Below the pieces are notes generated by a model. That model did no database searches and was not told the DNA's origin. It was given only the letters and a program-made list of their open reading frames with translations. A stretch of DNA of 64,000 nt, taken from contig NZ_FOVI01000012.1 in assembly GCF_900115115.1 (NCBI RefSeq), positions 1-64,000 of the forward strand, written 5' to 3'. A program made the translations under genes and the position numbers. This DNA comes from Paenimyroides ummariense. GTDB taxonomy: Bacteria > Bacteroidota > Bacteroidia > Flavobacteriales > Flavobacteriaceae. This document shows positions 55,336 through 62,760 of this stretch, in pieces. Each line of letters begins with the position of its first letter. Position 1 is the stretch's first letter.

Positions 55336-58133
55336 TAAAAATCATATTTAACTCCCAATGTAAATCGAGATTGATAATATTCCATTTGTTTCATGCGGTT
55401 GCTTTGCCCTTGATAGTAACGCAACGGTTGGTTGGTTAAGTTGTTTGCCTCAAGGAACACGCGCCAGTTTGGAGTAAACTTGTACGAAGCATTAAAATCT
55501 AAAAAGAATTGCTTATCGTAATAACTGTCTTCAAATTCGTTTCCACCAATTTCATCTAAATAAGCCGATGTAAAGTTAGCCGATATACGTGCAGAGAATT
55601 TGTTGTTTTCCCAAGCCAATGATCCGTTAACCATGTGCGGTGCGGTGCGTGGTAAACCTAAACCTGTACGCGCGGTTCCGTCTTCGTTTGTAATTCCTTT
55701 CGCCTCAGATTTTGTGAAGGTATAGTTGGCATATAAACCAAAGTTTTTAAAGAATTTCCCCGGTAAGAAATCTAACTGACGTTGAAAAGCAACTTCGAAA
55801 CCGTAAACACTAACTTTATCTCCGTTTCTTGCCTGTGTAAAATCCCAGTTTTCGCCTGCAGGAATCGGGTTTGATACATTAGGAAACTGTGCAGCAAAAT
55901 CGCTTGATGTAAAAATAGTGTTGTTATACGTATAGATGAAGTTATCTAAATTTTTGTAGAACGCACCCGCAGACACAATACCAATGTTTTCAAAGTAATT
56001 TTCTGCCATTACATCGAAGTTGGTTGCATAGGTTGCCTTTAAGTTCGGGTTACCCGCGGCAATTTCTGTATCGGCAGGAATTACATTAACGTAAGGTGCC
56101 AAATTGTAGTAATTAGGACGTGCAATGCTTGTGGTTACCGCAGCACGTAAAATAAAATTATCGTTTACCTTATGCTTCAACGTAACACTTGGAAGTACGT
56201 TTAGGTAATCGTTTTCGTTTTTGATCTCGCCTACCAAATCTTCCTCGTCCATAATATAATTTCCGGTGTATTCAATAGCGGTATGCTCTAAACGAACACC
56301 AGCAATTAACGATGTTTTCTCGTTAAAATCTTGATCCCAACGTAAATATCCTGCAGTGATGCGCTCTTTCGCTGTGTAGTTTGATGAAAGGAATTCCGAA
56401 GGTTGTAAAGATGATTCAAACAAATTAGGATTTGTTAGATCTAACGATCCTAATAAAGCACGGTCAGGGAAATATCCCGGTGCGTATTGCGATCCCGGAT
56501 TGTATCCGCTACCACTCCAATTTACATTTGGCGTTTCAGCCAAGCTTCCAAACGGAGTTAATGGTTCGTATTCGTAGAAAATATTGTCACGTTTTTTATC
56601 TTTCAAACGTAAACGCGCCCCAAAACGTAAACGTCCTTTCTGATCTTGAATAATTGACATTGGTACACGGAAGTTTAATTTCGCTCCGATTTCTTCTTCC
56701 TGTGTATAATCGTGGTTTTCTGTGATTTTTCTTAATTCGAAATTATTAGGATCTTCGCCACCAACAGCATAAACCAACGGTTGGTTTCCATCGCCGATAT
56801 TTTGTCCCATTACCACATCTTGCTGACGGAAGTCGATGTATCTTTCATTTGGACGATCTTCACTTGCTTTTGAGTAAGAAACTGCCCAGTCCATATCTAA
56901 TTTTGGCGACAATAAATGTTCTCCACGCAACGAAACATTCATTACACGCTGATCTTCTAAACGCGTATTTTTGTTTCTATCGTTATCAATACCACCTTTT
57001 GTTTCTCTACGAATTTCTCCAATATACGTACCATCGTCTTGTAATTCCAAATCACGGTAACGCGCTCTGTAACGGTTTTCGCGATCATCGCGCCAGTTGT
57101 ACATTGCAGTGAAATCGATTCTATTATTCTCGTTAAAAACGTAATCTGCACTTAACGATGCACTTCTACGAACACGCTGCACATCGTACTTACGAATATC
57201 CATTTCGGTTAAATACGCATTGCCGTTATCGTCTTTATCCCAAACAGCCTCTACGTTATCAGAACCGAAGTTTTGCGACTGCCACGTTCCCGAAGCGATA
57301 ATTCCTAACTTATTATCTGCAAAACGATTACCGTAAATAAACGCTGCGTTGTATAAACCTTTATCGCGAATTGGCGCATAACCACCAGATAATGTCGCAG
57401 AAATACGCTCACGGTTTGGTACGGCACGGGTAATAAGGTTTACCGAACCACCAATAGCATCGGCATCCATATCCGGAGTTAAGGTTTTATTTACTTCGAT
57501 AGATGAAATCATATCAGACGGAATTAAATCCATTTGAACATTTCTGTTATCTCCTTCGGCAGACGGAATACGGTCGCCATTCAACGTTACCGAGTTTAAT
57601 TCTGGCGATAATCCACGTACAATGATGTTACGCGCTTCACCCTGATCGTTCTGCATCGTGATTCCAGGCACACGTTTTAACGCGTCACCCACATTGGCAT
57701 CTGGAAAACGCCCAACCTGATCACTTGATATAATATTGGTAATATTGGCATTGTTACGCTGTTGGTTTAACGCCTTTGCCTGCCCACGAAGAAAATCTCC
57801 TATAATTACAAGCTCTTCTAATTCTTCGGATCCTGTAAAAAGCTGAAAGTTTGCGGTTGTTGTTGCATTTGATGTAACTACTACTTCTTGCGCTGCAGTT
57901 ACATAACCAATATATTCTACATATACGGTGTAAGTACCTTCTGGAAGGCTTAAAAATTCGTAACCTCCGTTTTGGTCTGATACGGTGTAGCGATTAGAAT
58001 TTTCGATTTTAATTGTAGCTCCGGGTAAAGAAAACTTGTTGTCTCCATCTGTAACTTTTCCGGCAATTACCCCATTTTGAGCAAATGTCAATGCACTTAC
58101 TAAAGATGCGGCTAAAATGTAAAAATTTTTCAT
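55335..58133 (-). CDS. TonB-dependent receptor of the phytase operon
   Basis: 932-aa outer-membrane importer. Signal peptide (ends LTFAQ), carboxypeptidase-regulatory-like domain (~20-100, GVIAGKVTDGDNKFSLPGATIKIEN), plug with VGDALKRVPGITMQNDQGEARNIIVRGLSPELNSVTLNGDRIP, then a long barrel ending LGVKYDF. It resembles the large 'TonB-Xanth-Caul' type receptors. First gene of the operon with phosphatase and phytase, so inositol phosphates or their products are the inferred substrate. Confidence 0.93.
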   Translation of the reverse strand: MKNFYILAASLVSALTFAQNGVIAGKVTDGDNKFSLPGATIKIENSNRYTVSDQNGGYEFLSLPEGTYTVYVEYIGYVTAAQEVVVTSNATTTANFQLFTGSEELEELVIIGDFLRGQAKALNQQRNNANITNIISSDQVGRFPDANVGDALKRVPGITMQNDQGEARNIIVRGLSPELNSVTLNGDRIPSAEGDNRNVQMDLIPSDMISSIEVNKTLTPDMDADAIGGSVNLITRAVPNRERISATLSGGYAPIRDKGLYNAAFIYGNRFADNKLGIIASGTWQSQNFGSDNVEAVWDKDDNGNAYLTEMDIRKYDVQRVRRSASLSADYVFNENNRIDFTAMYNWRDDRENRYRARYRDLELQDDGTYIGEIRRETKGGIDNDRNKNTRLEDQRVMNVSLRGEHLLSPKLDMDWAVSYSKASEDRPNERYIDFRQQDVVMGQNIGDGNQPLVYAVGGEDPNNFELRKITENHDYTQEEEIGAKLNFRVPMSIIQDQKGRLRFGARLRLKDKKRDNIFYEYEPLTPFGSLAETPNVNWSGSGYNPGSQYAPGYFPDRALLGSLDLTNPNLFESSLQPSEFLSSNYTAKERITAGYLRWDQDFNEKTSLIAGVRLEHTAIEYTGNYIMDEEDLVGEIKNENDYLNVLPSVTLKHKVNDNFILRAAVTTSIARPNYYNLAPYVNVIPADTEIAAGNPNLKATYATNFDVMAENYFENIGIVSAGAFYKNLDNFIYTYNNTIFTSSDFAAQFPNVSNPIPAGENWDFTQARNGDKVSVYGFEVAFQRQLDFLPGKFFKNFGLYANYTFTKSEAKGITNEDGTARTGLGLPRTAPHMVNGSLAWENNKFSARISANFTSAYLDEIGGNEFEDSYYDKQFFLDFNASYKFTPNWRVFLEANNLTNQPLRYYQGQSNRMKQMEYYQSRFTLGVKYDF

Positions 58134-58166
58134 TTTTATAGTTTTGGCTTCAAAAAATTATTTGCA

Positions 58167-58174
58167 CAAAACTA
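58167..58174 (-). promoter_or_regulatory. -7 box of the receptor-phosphatase-phytase operon
   Basis: Minus-strand TAGTTTTG, 33 bp above the receptor ATG. No clear TTG at -33, as expected for a promoter needing an activator. No known phosphate box can be named for this phylum. Confidence 0.4.
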
Positions 58175-58297
58175 CTTATCGAACAAAATTTAAAGGTTAA
58201 CTCAAGTTTATTGAAATATTAAGTAAAACCTTGTCTATATGAATGAATTGTTAAGAGATGTATAAAAAGAAACGTTACTTTAATTTGAAACCGCGCA

Positions 58298-58495
58298 TTA
58301 CTGCTGATTTTCATTGATATTCAAAAGCAAACGGTATTCTTCAAAACGATGTTCTCTAACAGGTTTTACAAAAGGTTCGGTACTAAAATACAGCAGCAAG
58401 CACGGACTAATGTTTTTGTATTTCTCTACAAATTCAAAACTTGTTAGTTCGCCATTTTTAATTCGCTGCTTTATTTTATTGTGATACGGATACAT
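58298..58495 (-). CDS. small conserved-looking protein of unknown function
   Basis: 65-aa product beginning MYPYHNKIKQRIKNGEL, with several aromatic residues and two short hydrophobic strands (ISPCLLLYFST). No signal peptide. I recall similar short proteins in Flavobacteria but cannot name a family. Support: a TACCTTTG box (58509-58516) at the right distance, and coding-like codon use. Confidence 0.6.
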   Translation of the reverse strand: MYPYHNKIKQRIKNGELTSFEFVEKYKNISPCLLLYFSTEPFVKPVREHRFEEYRLLLNINENQQ

Positions 58496-58508
58496 GCTTA
58501 TTTTATTA

Positions 58509-58516
58509 CAAAGGTA
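58509..58516 (-). promoter_or_regulatory. -7 box of the 65-aa protein gene
   Basis: Minus-strand TACCTTTG, 13 bp above the ATG, fits TAnnTTTG. Confidence 0.45.
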
Positions 58517-58675
58517 AATTTACGTTTATATTTTATTTTTTTAAAGAAAATGCTTTTATGATCTGTGATTATAATTTGCTGTTACATACTAAAATCTGCT
58601 TTTTTATAGTTATATTTACTAATCACTTTACTTTTTCTTTACATAAAAAGTTTATTGCAGAAAGTGATATGTTAA

Positions 58676-59734
58676 ATGACAAGCAAAATAATTGGAGTTG
58701 GAAACTATATTCCTACACAAACCATTACTAATTTATTTTTTGACGAACATCAATTTTTAGATGAAAGTGGAAAAACATTACTACAAGACAACGCAACTAT
58801 TGCCGATAAATTAAAAGAGATTACCGGTATTGAAGAACGGCGCTATGCGCAGAATAATCAGGTTACATCTGATTTAGGATTTATCGCAGCACAGGCAGCC
58901 ATTGAAAATGCGGGTATCGATCCTGAAACTTTAGACTATATTATATTCGCACATAATTTTGGCGATGTTCGCTACGGAACGGTTCAGTCTGATATGGTTC
59001 CAAGCTTGGCATCGCGCGTAAAACATCTTCTACAAATAAAAAACAACTTTTGCGTTGCGTACGATATGCTATTTGGTTGTCCGGGATGGATTGAAGCCAT
59101 GATTCAGGCAAATGCTTTTATTAAATCGGGTATTGCGAAACGTTGCTTGGTTATTGGCGCCGAAACGCTTTCACGTGTTGTTGATATTCACGACCGCGAC
59201 AGTATGATTTATGCCGATGGTTCGGGTGCGGCGATTCTGGAAATAAGTACAGACGGTTCGGGTATAAAATCGCATCTTTCAGCATCATTCACAATGAAAG
59301 AGAAAGATTATCTGTATTTTGGAAAATCGTACAACAACCAAAGCTGCCCCGATATTAAGTTTATTAAAATGAACGGCAGAAAGATTTATGAGTTTGCACT
59401 TTTGAATGTTCCAAATGCCATGAAAAAATGCTTCGATGATAGCGGATATTCTATCGATCAATTAAAAAAGATCATTATTCATCAGGCAAACGAAAAAATG
59501 GATGAGGCAATCGTTACTCGATTTTATCAGCTTTACAACCAAACTGTTCCTAAAAACATCATGCCCATGGTTATTCATAAATTGGGAAACAGCAGCGTGG
59601 CTACTATTCCTTCACTACTCACCATGATTTTAAACAACGAATTACCTAACCACCAAATTAATAAAGACGATGTTGTTTTGTTTGCATCGGTTGGTGCAGG
59701 TATGAATATTAATGCGTTTGTGTATAAATTTTAG
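58676..59734 (+). CDS. 3-oxoacyl-ACP synthase III-like ketoacyl synthase
   Basis: 352-aa thiolase-fold condensing enzyme of the FabH family. The Cys-His-Asn triad is present: Cys135 in FGCPGW, His269 in IIHQANEKM, Asn305 in HKLGNSSVATIPS. The N-terminus (IIGVGNYIPTQTITN ... TGIEERRYA) is typical. FabH starts fatty-acid chains from acetyl-CoA, but branched or specialised members look alike, and no acyl carrier or other lipid gene is adjacent, so its pathway is open. Flanked by divergent and convergent genes, hence transcribed alone. Confidence 0.9.
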   Translation: MTSKIIGVGNYIPTQTITNLFFDEHQFLDESGKTLLQDNATIADKLKEITGIEERRYAQNNQVTSDLGFIAAQAAIENAGIDPETLDYIIFAHNFGDVRYGTVQSDMVPSLASRVKHLLQIKNNFCVAYDMLFGCPGWIEAMIQANAFIKSGIAKRCLVIGAETLSRVVDIHDRDSMIYADGSGAAILEISTDGSGIKSHLSASFTMKEKDYLYFGKSYNNQSCPDIKFIKMNGRKIYEFALLNVPNAMKKCFDDSGYSIDQLKKIIIHQANEKMDEAIVTRFYQLYNQTVPKNIMPMVIHKLGNSSVATIPSLLTMILNNELPNHQINKDDVVLFASVGAGMNINAFVYKF

Positions 59735-59760
59735 GTTGATCTTAAAATAAATCAATAAAA

Positions 59761-59792
59761 AACGGGGTATGTAATTGCTTACACACCCCGTT
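59761..59792. terminator. bidirectional terminator
   Basis: Stem AACGGGGT-A-TGTAA/TTACA-C-ACCCCGTT with one A-C mismatch, loop TTGC. Ends the synthase gene and the cold-shock operon. Confidence 0.85.
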
Positions 59793-59812
59793 AAATTTTA
59801 ATAAAACAGCTG

Positions 59813-60004
59813 TTATTTTCTTTTAACATTTACTGCCATTAATCCTTTTTGTCCGCGTTCAATATCGAATACTACTGCGTCGTTCTCACGTACATTGTCT
59901 AACAAACCTGAATTGTGTACAAAAACGTCTTCGTTACCGTTTGTTTGTGAAATAAAACCAAAACCTTTGGTTTCATTGAAAAATTTTACTGTGCCTTCGT
60001 GCAT
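59813..60004 (-). CDS. cold-shock protein, CspA family
   Basis: 63-aa single cold-shock domain binding single-stranded RNA/DNA. RNP1 KGFGFI and RNP2 VFVHNS motifs are intact in MHEGTVKFFNETKGFGFISQTNG.... Likely an RNA chaperone. Third gene of the helicase / cold-shock operon (21 bp after the previous one). Confidence 0.96.
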   Translation of the reverse strand: MHEGTVKFFNETKGFGFISQTNGNEDVFVHNSGLLDNVRENDAVVFDIERGQKGLMAVNVKRK

Positions 60005-60025
60005 CTTTTTTATTTAAATTAATTG

Positions 60026-60454
60026 TTATTTTCTTATATCAATGGCTCTGTATCCTTTCGGAGTCATTTCTTTTTTATACGTTACCTTGTTGTGTTTTTC
60101 TACTGTTTGAGTAGTTTGTCCAACATGGAAAAATATGTTTTCGCCCGTTTTTTCTTCGGTAATAAAACCGTAACCCTTATCGCTTAAATAGGTTACAATT
60201 CCGGTAAAATCTGCATCCGGATCAATCGTTGTATCTTCTTGTGCCTTTTTAGCTTTTGCTAAATCGGCTTCTCTGTTTTGTAAATGCGGTGGAACTTCGG
60301 TAAAATGTCCGTTCACATCCACATAAACAATCATATCATCAAGCGTTTTTCCTTTATTGTTGTTGTCTTTACGCTCTTCGCGTCTTAACTGTTTGTCTTG
60401 TAATTTTTTACTTTTTTTCTTGTTATTTTCTTTTTTTGAAAAAGAATCTGCCAT
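60026..60454 (-). CDS. cold-shock-domain protein with lysine-rich N-terminal extension
   Basis: 142 aa. The first ~40 residues are highly charged (KKENNKKKSKKLQDKQLRRE), a middle region (~40-75) is unassigned, and the C-terminal ~65 residues form a cold-shock domain (FTGIVTYLSDKGYGFITEEKTGENIFFHVGQ). The basic tail could add nonspecific RNA binding. Between the helicase and the small Csp. Confidence 0.9.
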   Translation of the reverse strand: MADSFSKKENNKKKSKKLQDKQLRREERKDNNNKGKTLDDMIVYVDVNGHFTEVPPHLQNREADLAKAKKAQEDTTIDPDADFTGIVTYLSDKGYGFITEEKTGENIFFHVGQTTQTVEKHNKVTYKKEMTPKGYRAIDIRK

Positions 60455-60468
60455 AATTTATTTTTTAA

Positions 60469-61587
60469 TTAGATATTTTGCGAAGCTACAGGCATTGTAA
60501 AGCCTATAAGTTTCTGAATGTTTTTTAAATCTTTTTTCTCGTCTGTATCGCAGAACGAAATTGCAACACCTTCGTAACCTGCGCGCCCGGTTCTACCAAT
60601 TCTGTGCACATAAGTTTCGGGCACATTGGGCAATTCGTAATTAATTACGTGTGGTAATTCGTCAATATCAATGCCTCTTGCAGCAATATCCGTAGCAATT
60701 AACACGCGGATTTTAGAACTTTTAAAATCTTCCAATGCTTTTTGTCGGGCATTTTGCGATTTATTTCCATGTATTGCCGCTGCATGAATACCCGATTTTA
60801 TCAGCTTTTTAGCCAATTTATCTGCTCCGTGTTTTGTTCGTGCAAAAATCAGTGAACGATTTATGGTTTGATCGTCTAAAATGTTTATCAGCAAATTTAG
60901 TTTCTCTGCCTTTTCAACAAAATAAACCGACTGTTTTACGGTTTGTGCGGTTGATGAAACCGGTGTTACGTTTATTTCTTTTGGTTTGTTTAAGATTGAT
61001 TGGGCAAACTTGCGGATTTCTTGGGGCATTGTTGCCGAAAAGAACAGGGTTTGTCTTTTTGCCGGAACTTTTGTAAGAATCTTTTTTACATCGTTCACAA
61101 ATCCCATATCCAACATACGGTCGGCTTCATCAAGCACCAATATTTCAATCTGCGATAATTTAATACAACCTTGCGCAATCAAATCTAAAAGTCTACCCGG
61201 AGTTGCAATTAAAATATCAGCCCCTTTATTTAAAGCAGCTACTTGTTTTCCTTGCGGTACTCCACCAAAAATTGCCAAATGCTTTAGTTGAAGAAACGTT
61301 CCGTAGGTTTCAAAATTTTCGCTGATCTGTATTGCCAGTTCTCTTGTGGGTGTTAATATTAAGGTACGGATACCCTTTTTTTCCGCCTGATTTTGATTTA
61401 ACAATTGCAATACAGGTATAGCAAATGACGCTGTTTTACCCGTTCCTGTTTGCGCACAACCAATAACGTCGTTGCCGTTTAAAATATGAGGAATTGTTTG
61501 GTATTGAATATCGGTAGCCTTAGTGTAACCGGCTTGTTCTACAGCCTTCATGATAGGCGGTATAATATTTAAATCTTTAAAATTCAT
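60469..61587 (-). CDS. DEAD-box RNA helicase, RhlE-like
   Basis: 372-aa ATP-dependent RNA helicase. Q motif (ATDIQYQTIPHIL), I AQTGTGKTAS, Ia PTRELAIQ, II DEAD (VLDEADRMLDMGF), III SATM, IV LIFARTKHGADKL, V ATDIAARGIDI, VI HRIGRTGRAG. Short C-terminal end, as in RhlE-like proteins. Heads an operon with two cold-shock proteins, which suggests a role unwinding RNA at low temperature. Confidence 0.95.
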   Translation of the reverse strand: MNFKDLNIIPPIMKAVEQAGYTKATDIQYQTIPHILNGNDVIGCAQTGTGKTASFAIPVLQLLNQNQAEKKGIRTLILTPTRELAIQISENFETYGTFLQLKHLAIFGGVPQGKQVAALNKGADILIATPGRLLDLIAQGCIKLSQIEILVLDEADRMLDMGFVNDVKKILTKVPAKRQTLFFSATMPQEIRKFAQSILNKPKEINVTPVSSTAQTVKQSVYFVEKAEKLNLLINILDDQTINRSLIFARTKHGADKLAKKLIKSGIHAAAIHGNKSQNARQKALEDFKSSKIRVLIATDIAARGIDIDELPHVINYELPNVPETYVHRIGRTGRAGYEGVAISFCDTDEKKDLKNIQKLIGFTMPVASQNI

Positions 61588-61980
61588 GTTTTTTACCGGA
61601 ATACCGGCATCTTTAATCTCTTAATATTAAGTATCAAGATGCTTTTCAAGATACATTCAACAACAAATCATCCGTTGTTAAAACGCTACTTTAAAGCTGT
61701 TACTAATTCTTTTTTGCTTTATTTACAATCCATTATAATAATGAGGTAATTTAGTTCAGTCAATTAATATTATTTGTTTAGATCTTTCTAAAAACAGAAT
61801 ATTTTTTGATATCAATCGATAAAAATCAAGATGATTAAATGCTGATCTGCCAACTAAATGTTCTTAAAATTAAAATGTGGCAACTGAAAAAAGCAAAACT
61901 GAGAGAGAAAAAATGGATGTTTTAGACTGTTTCAGAAGAGGCAAATACAAAAGCCTGTTAAATAATTCGTTACAAAGATA
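61588..61980 (-). promoter_or_regulatory. long candidate 5' leader of the helicase / cold-shock operon
   Basis: The best minus-strand promoter box is TATCTTTG at 61973-61980, giving a leader of about 380 nt before the helicase ATG. No ORF longer than ~20 codons lies inside on the sense strand. A short inverted pair (CCGG ... CCGG) sits just before the start codon at about 61594-61606. Long leaders are typical of cold-shock mRNAs. No -33 element was seen. Confidence 0.4.
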
Positions 61981-62027
61981 CGAAAAAGTTTTGATAAATT
62001 GGTTTTTTAAGAAAAGTACTTGATTTA

Positions 62028-62327
62028 CTAGAAAAGAATACAACCATCTAACTTGGTTTGTGTTGATTCTGCAAGGTAGTAATAATCAACTTTAACTCTA
62101 AATTCATTTAATTCGGATCCTTTTTTAAGAACCCCATTACTATCGAAGAAATTATCCACACCCGCTTTGTTGATAAATTCAATAAATATATTGGTATCTA
62201 AATTGAACTTTATCTGCTGTAATTTATTAAAAAAAACTTCACAATTAATACCTACCTCTTTCAATCGTAAAATGGTATCTGAACCATTATTTACTTTTGT
62301 AACCTGCAACATATAATCTAACTTCAT
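62028..62327 (-). CDS. hypothetical protein
   Basis: About 99 aa from the Met at 62325-62327 (MKLDYMLQVTKVNNGSDTILRLKEVG). No signal peptide, membrane segment or recognised domain; mixed alpha/beta composition with an acidic middle. The frame opens 13 codons upstream, but that extension lies in AT-rich sequence. Real gene likely from its length and codon use, function unknown. Confidence 0.55.
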   Translation of the reverse strand: MKLDYMLQVTKVNNGSDTILRLKEVGINCEVFFNKLQQIKFNLDTNIFIEFINKAGVDNFFDSNGVLKKGSELNEFRVKVDYYYLAESTQTKLDGCILF

Positions 62328-62388
62328 GGTATTGTTATTTTTGTGAAGGTACAACATAAATACCAATAAAAGCCTATTTAAAAATAAA

Positions 62389-62409
62389 AGCGGGTTTTTA
62401 CACCCGCCT
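62389..62409 (-). terminator. orphan hairpin with T tail on the minus strand
   Basis: Stem GCGGGT/ACCCGC; on the minus strand it is followed by TTTTATTTTT. No annotated minus gene ends here. Confidence 0.55.
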
Positions 62410-62620
62410 GAATTACGATAACCGCACTCATTTTTTAAGTCAACACCTAATTTATTAACAAGAAAATCTCTATATATTATAAAGATTACGGTTCATTCTC
62501 GGCAATATATCTAGCAAAATTTATGCCAATTAATGAGTTTTATTGATAGAGATTAATTATCAAAAAAATTACACCAAAACCAAATTTATTAATCTACATT
62601 AAGTTTTTTAAAGCAAAGAG
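62410..62620. other. AT-rich gap, no gene seen
   Basis: About 210 bp without an ORF of note. A weak -7-like TAAATTTTG on the minus strand near 62515 could start a short transcript toward the orphan hairpin. Confidence 0.4.
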
Positions 62621-62625
62621 TTTCT

Positions 62626-62700
62626 ACATTTGTGACTTCATAAGTGTTTTTTTTGGTTAATAAAAGAGGTTGCTGGTTTTTACCGCAACCTCTTTTTTTT
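62626..62700 (+). ncRNA. candidate short RNA unit: promoter box plus strong terminator
   Basis: TACATTTG at about 62626-62633 fits the -7 consensus; ~35-65 bp later comes a strong hairpin AGAGGTTGC/GCAACCTCT with loop TGGTTTTTACC and a run of more than eight Ts. The ~60-nt product has no ATG-started ORF. Confidence 0.4.
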
Positions 62701-62748
62701 TTAAATTAAAACGACACATTTTTAACTTTATTGCGTTTTATAAATTGA

Positions 62749-62756
62749 TAATTTTG
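62749..62756 (+). promoter_or_regulatory. -7 box of umuC, almost at the start codon
   Basis: TAATTTTG ends 4 bp before the ATG, with TTG 15 bp upstream. Transcription would start at or next to the ATG, giving a leaderless or nearly leaderless mRNA. Confidence 0.45.
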
Positions 62757-62760
62757 TAAA

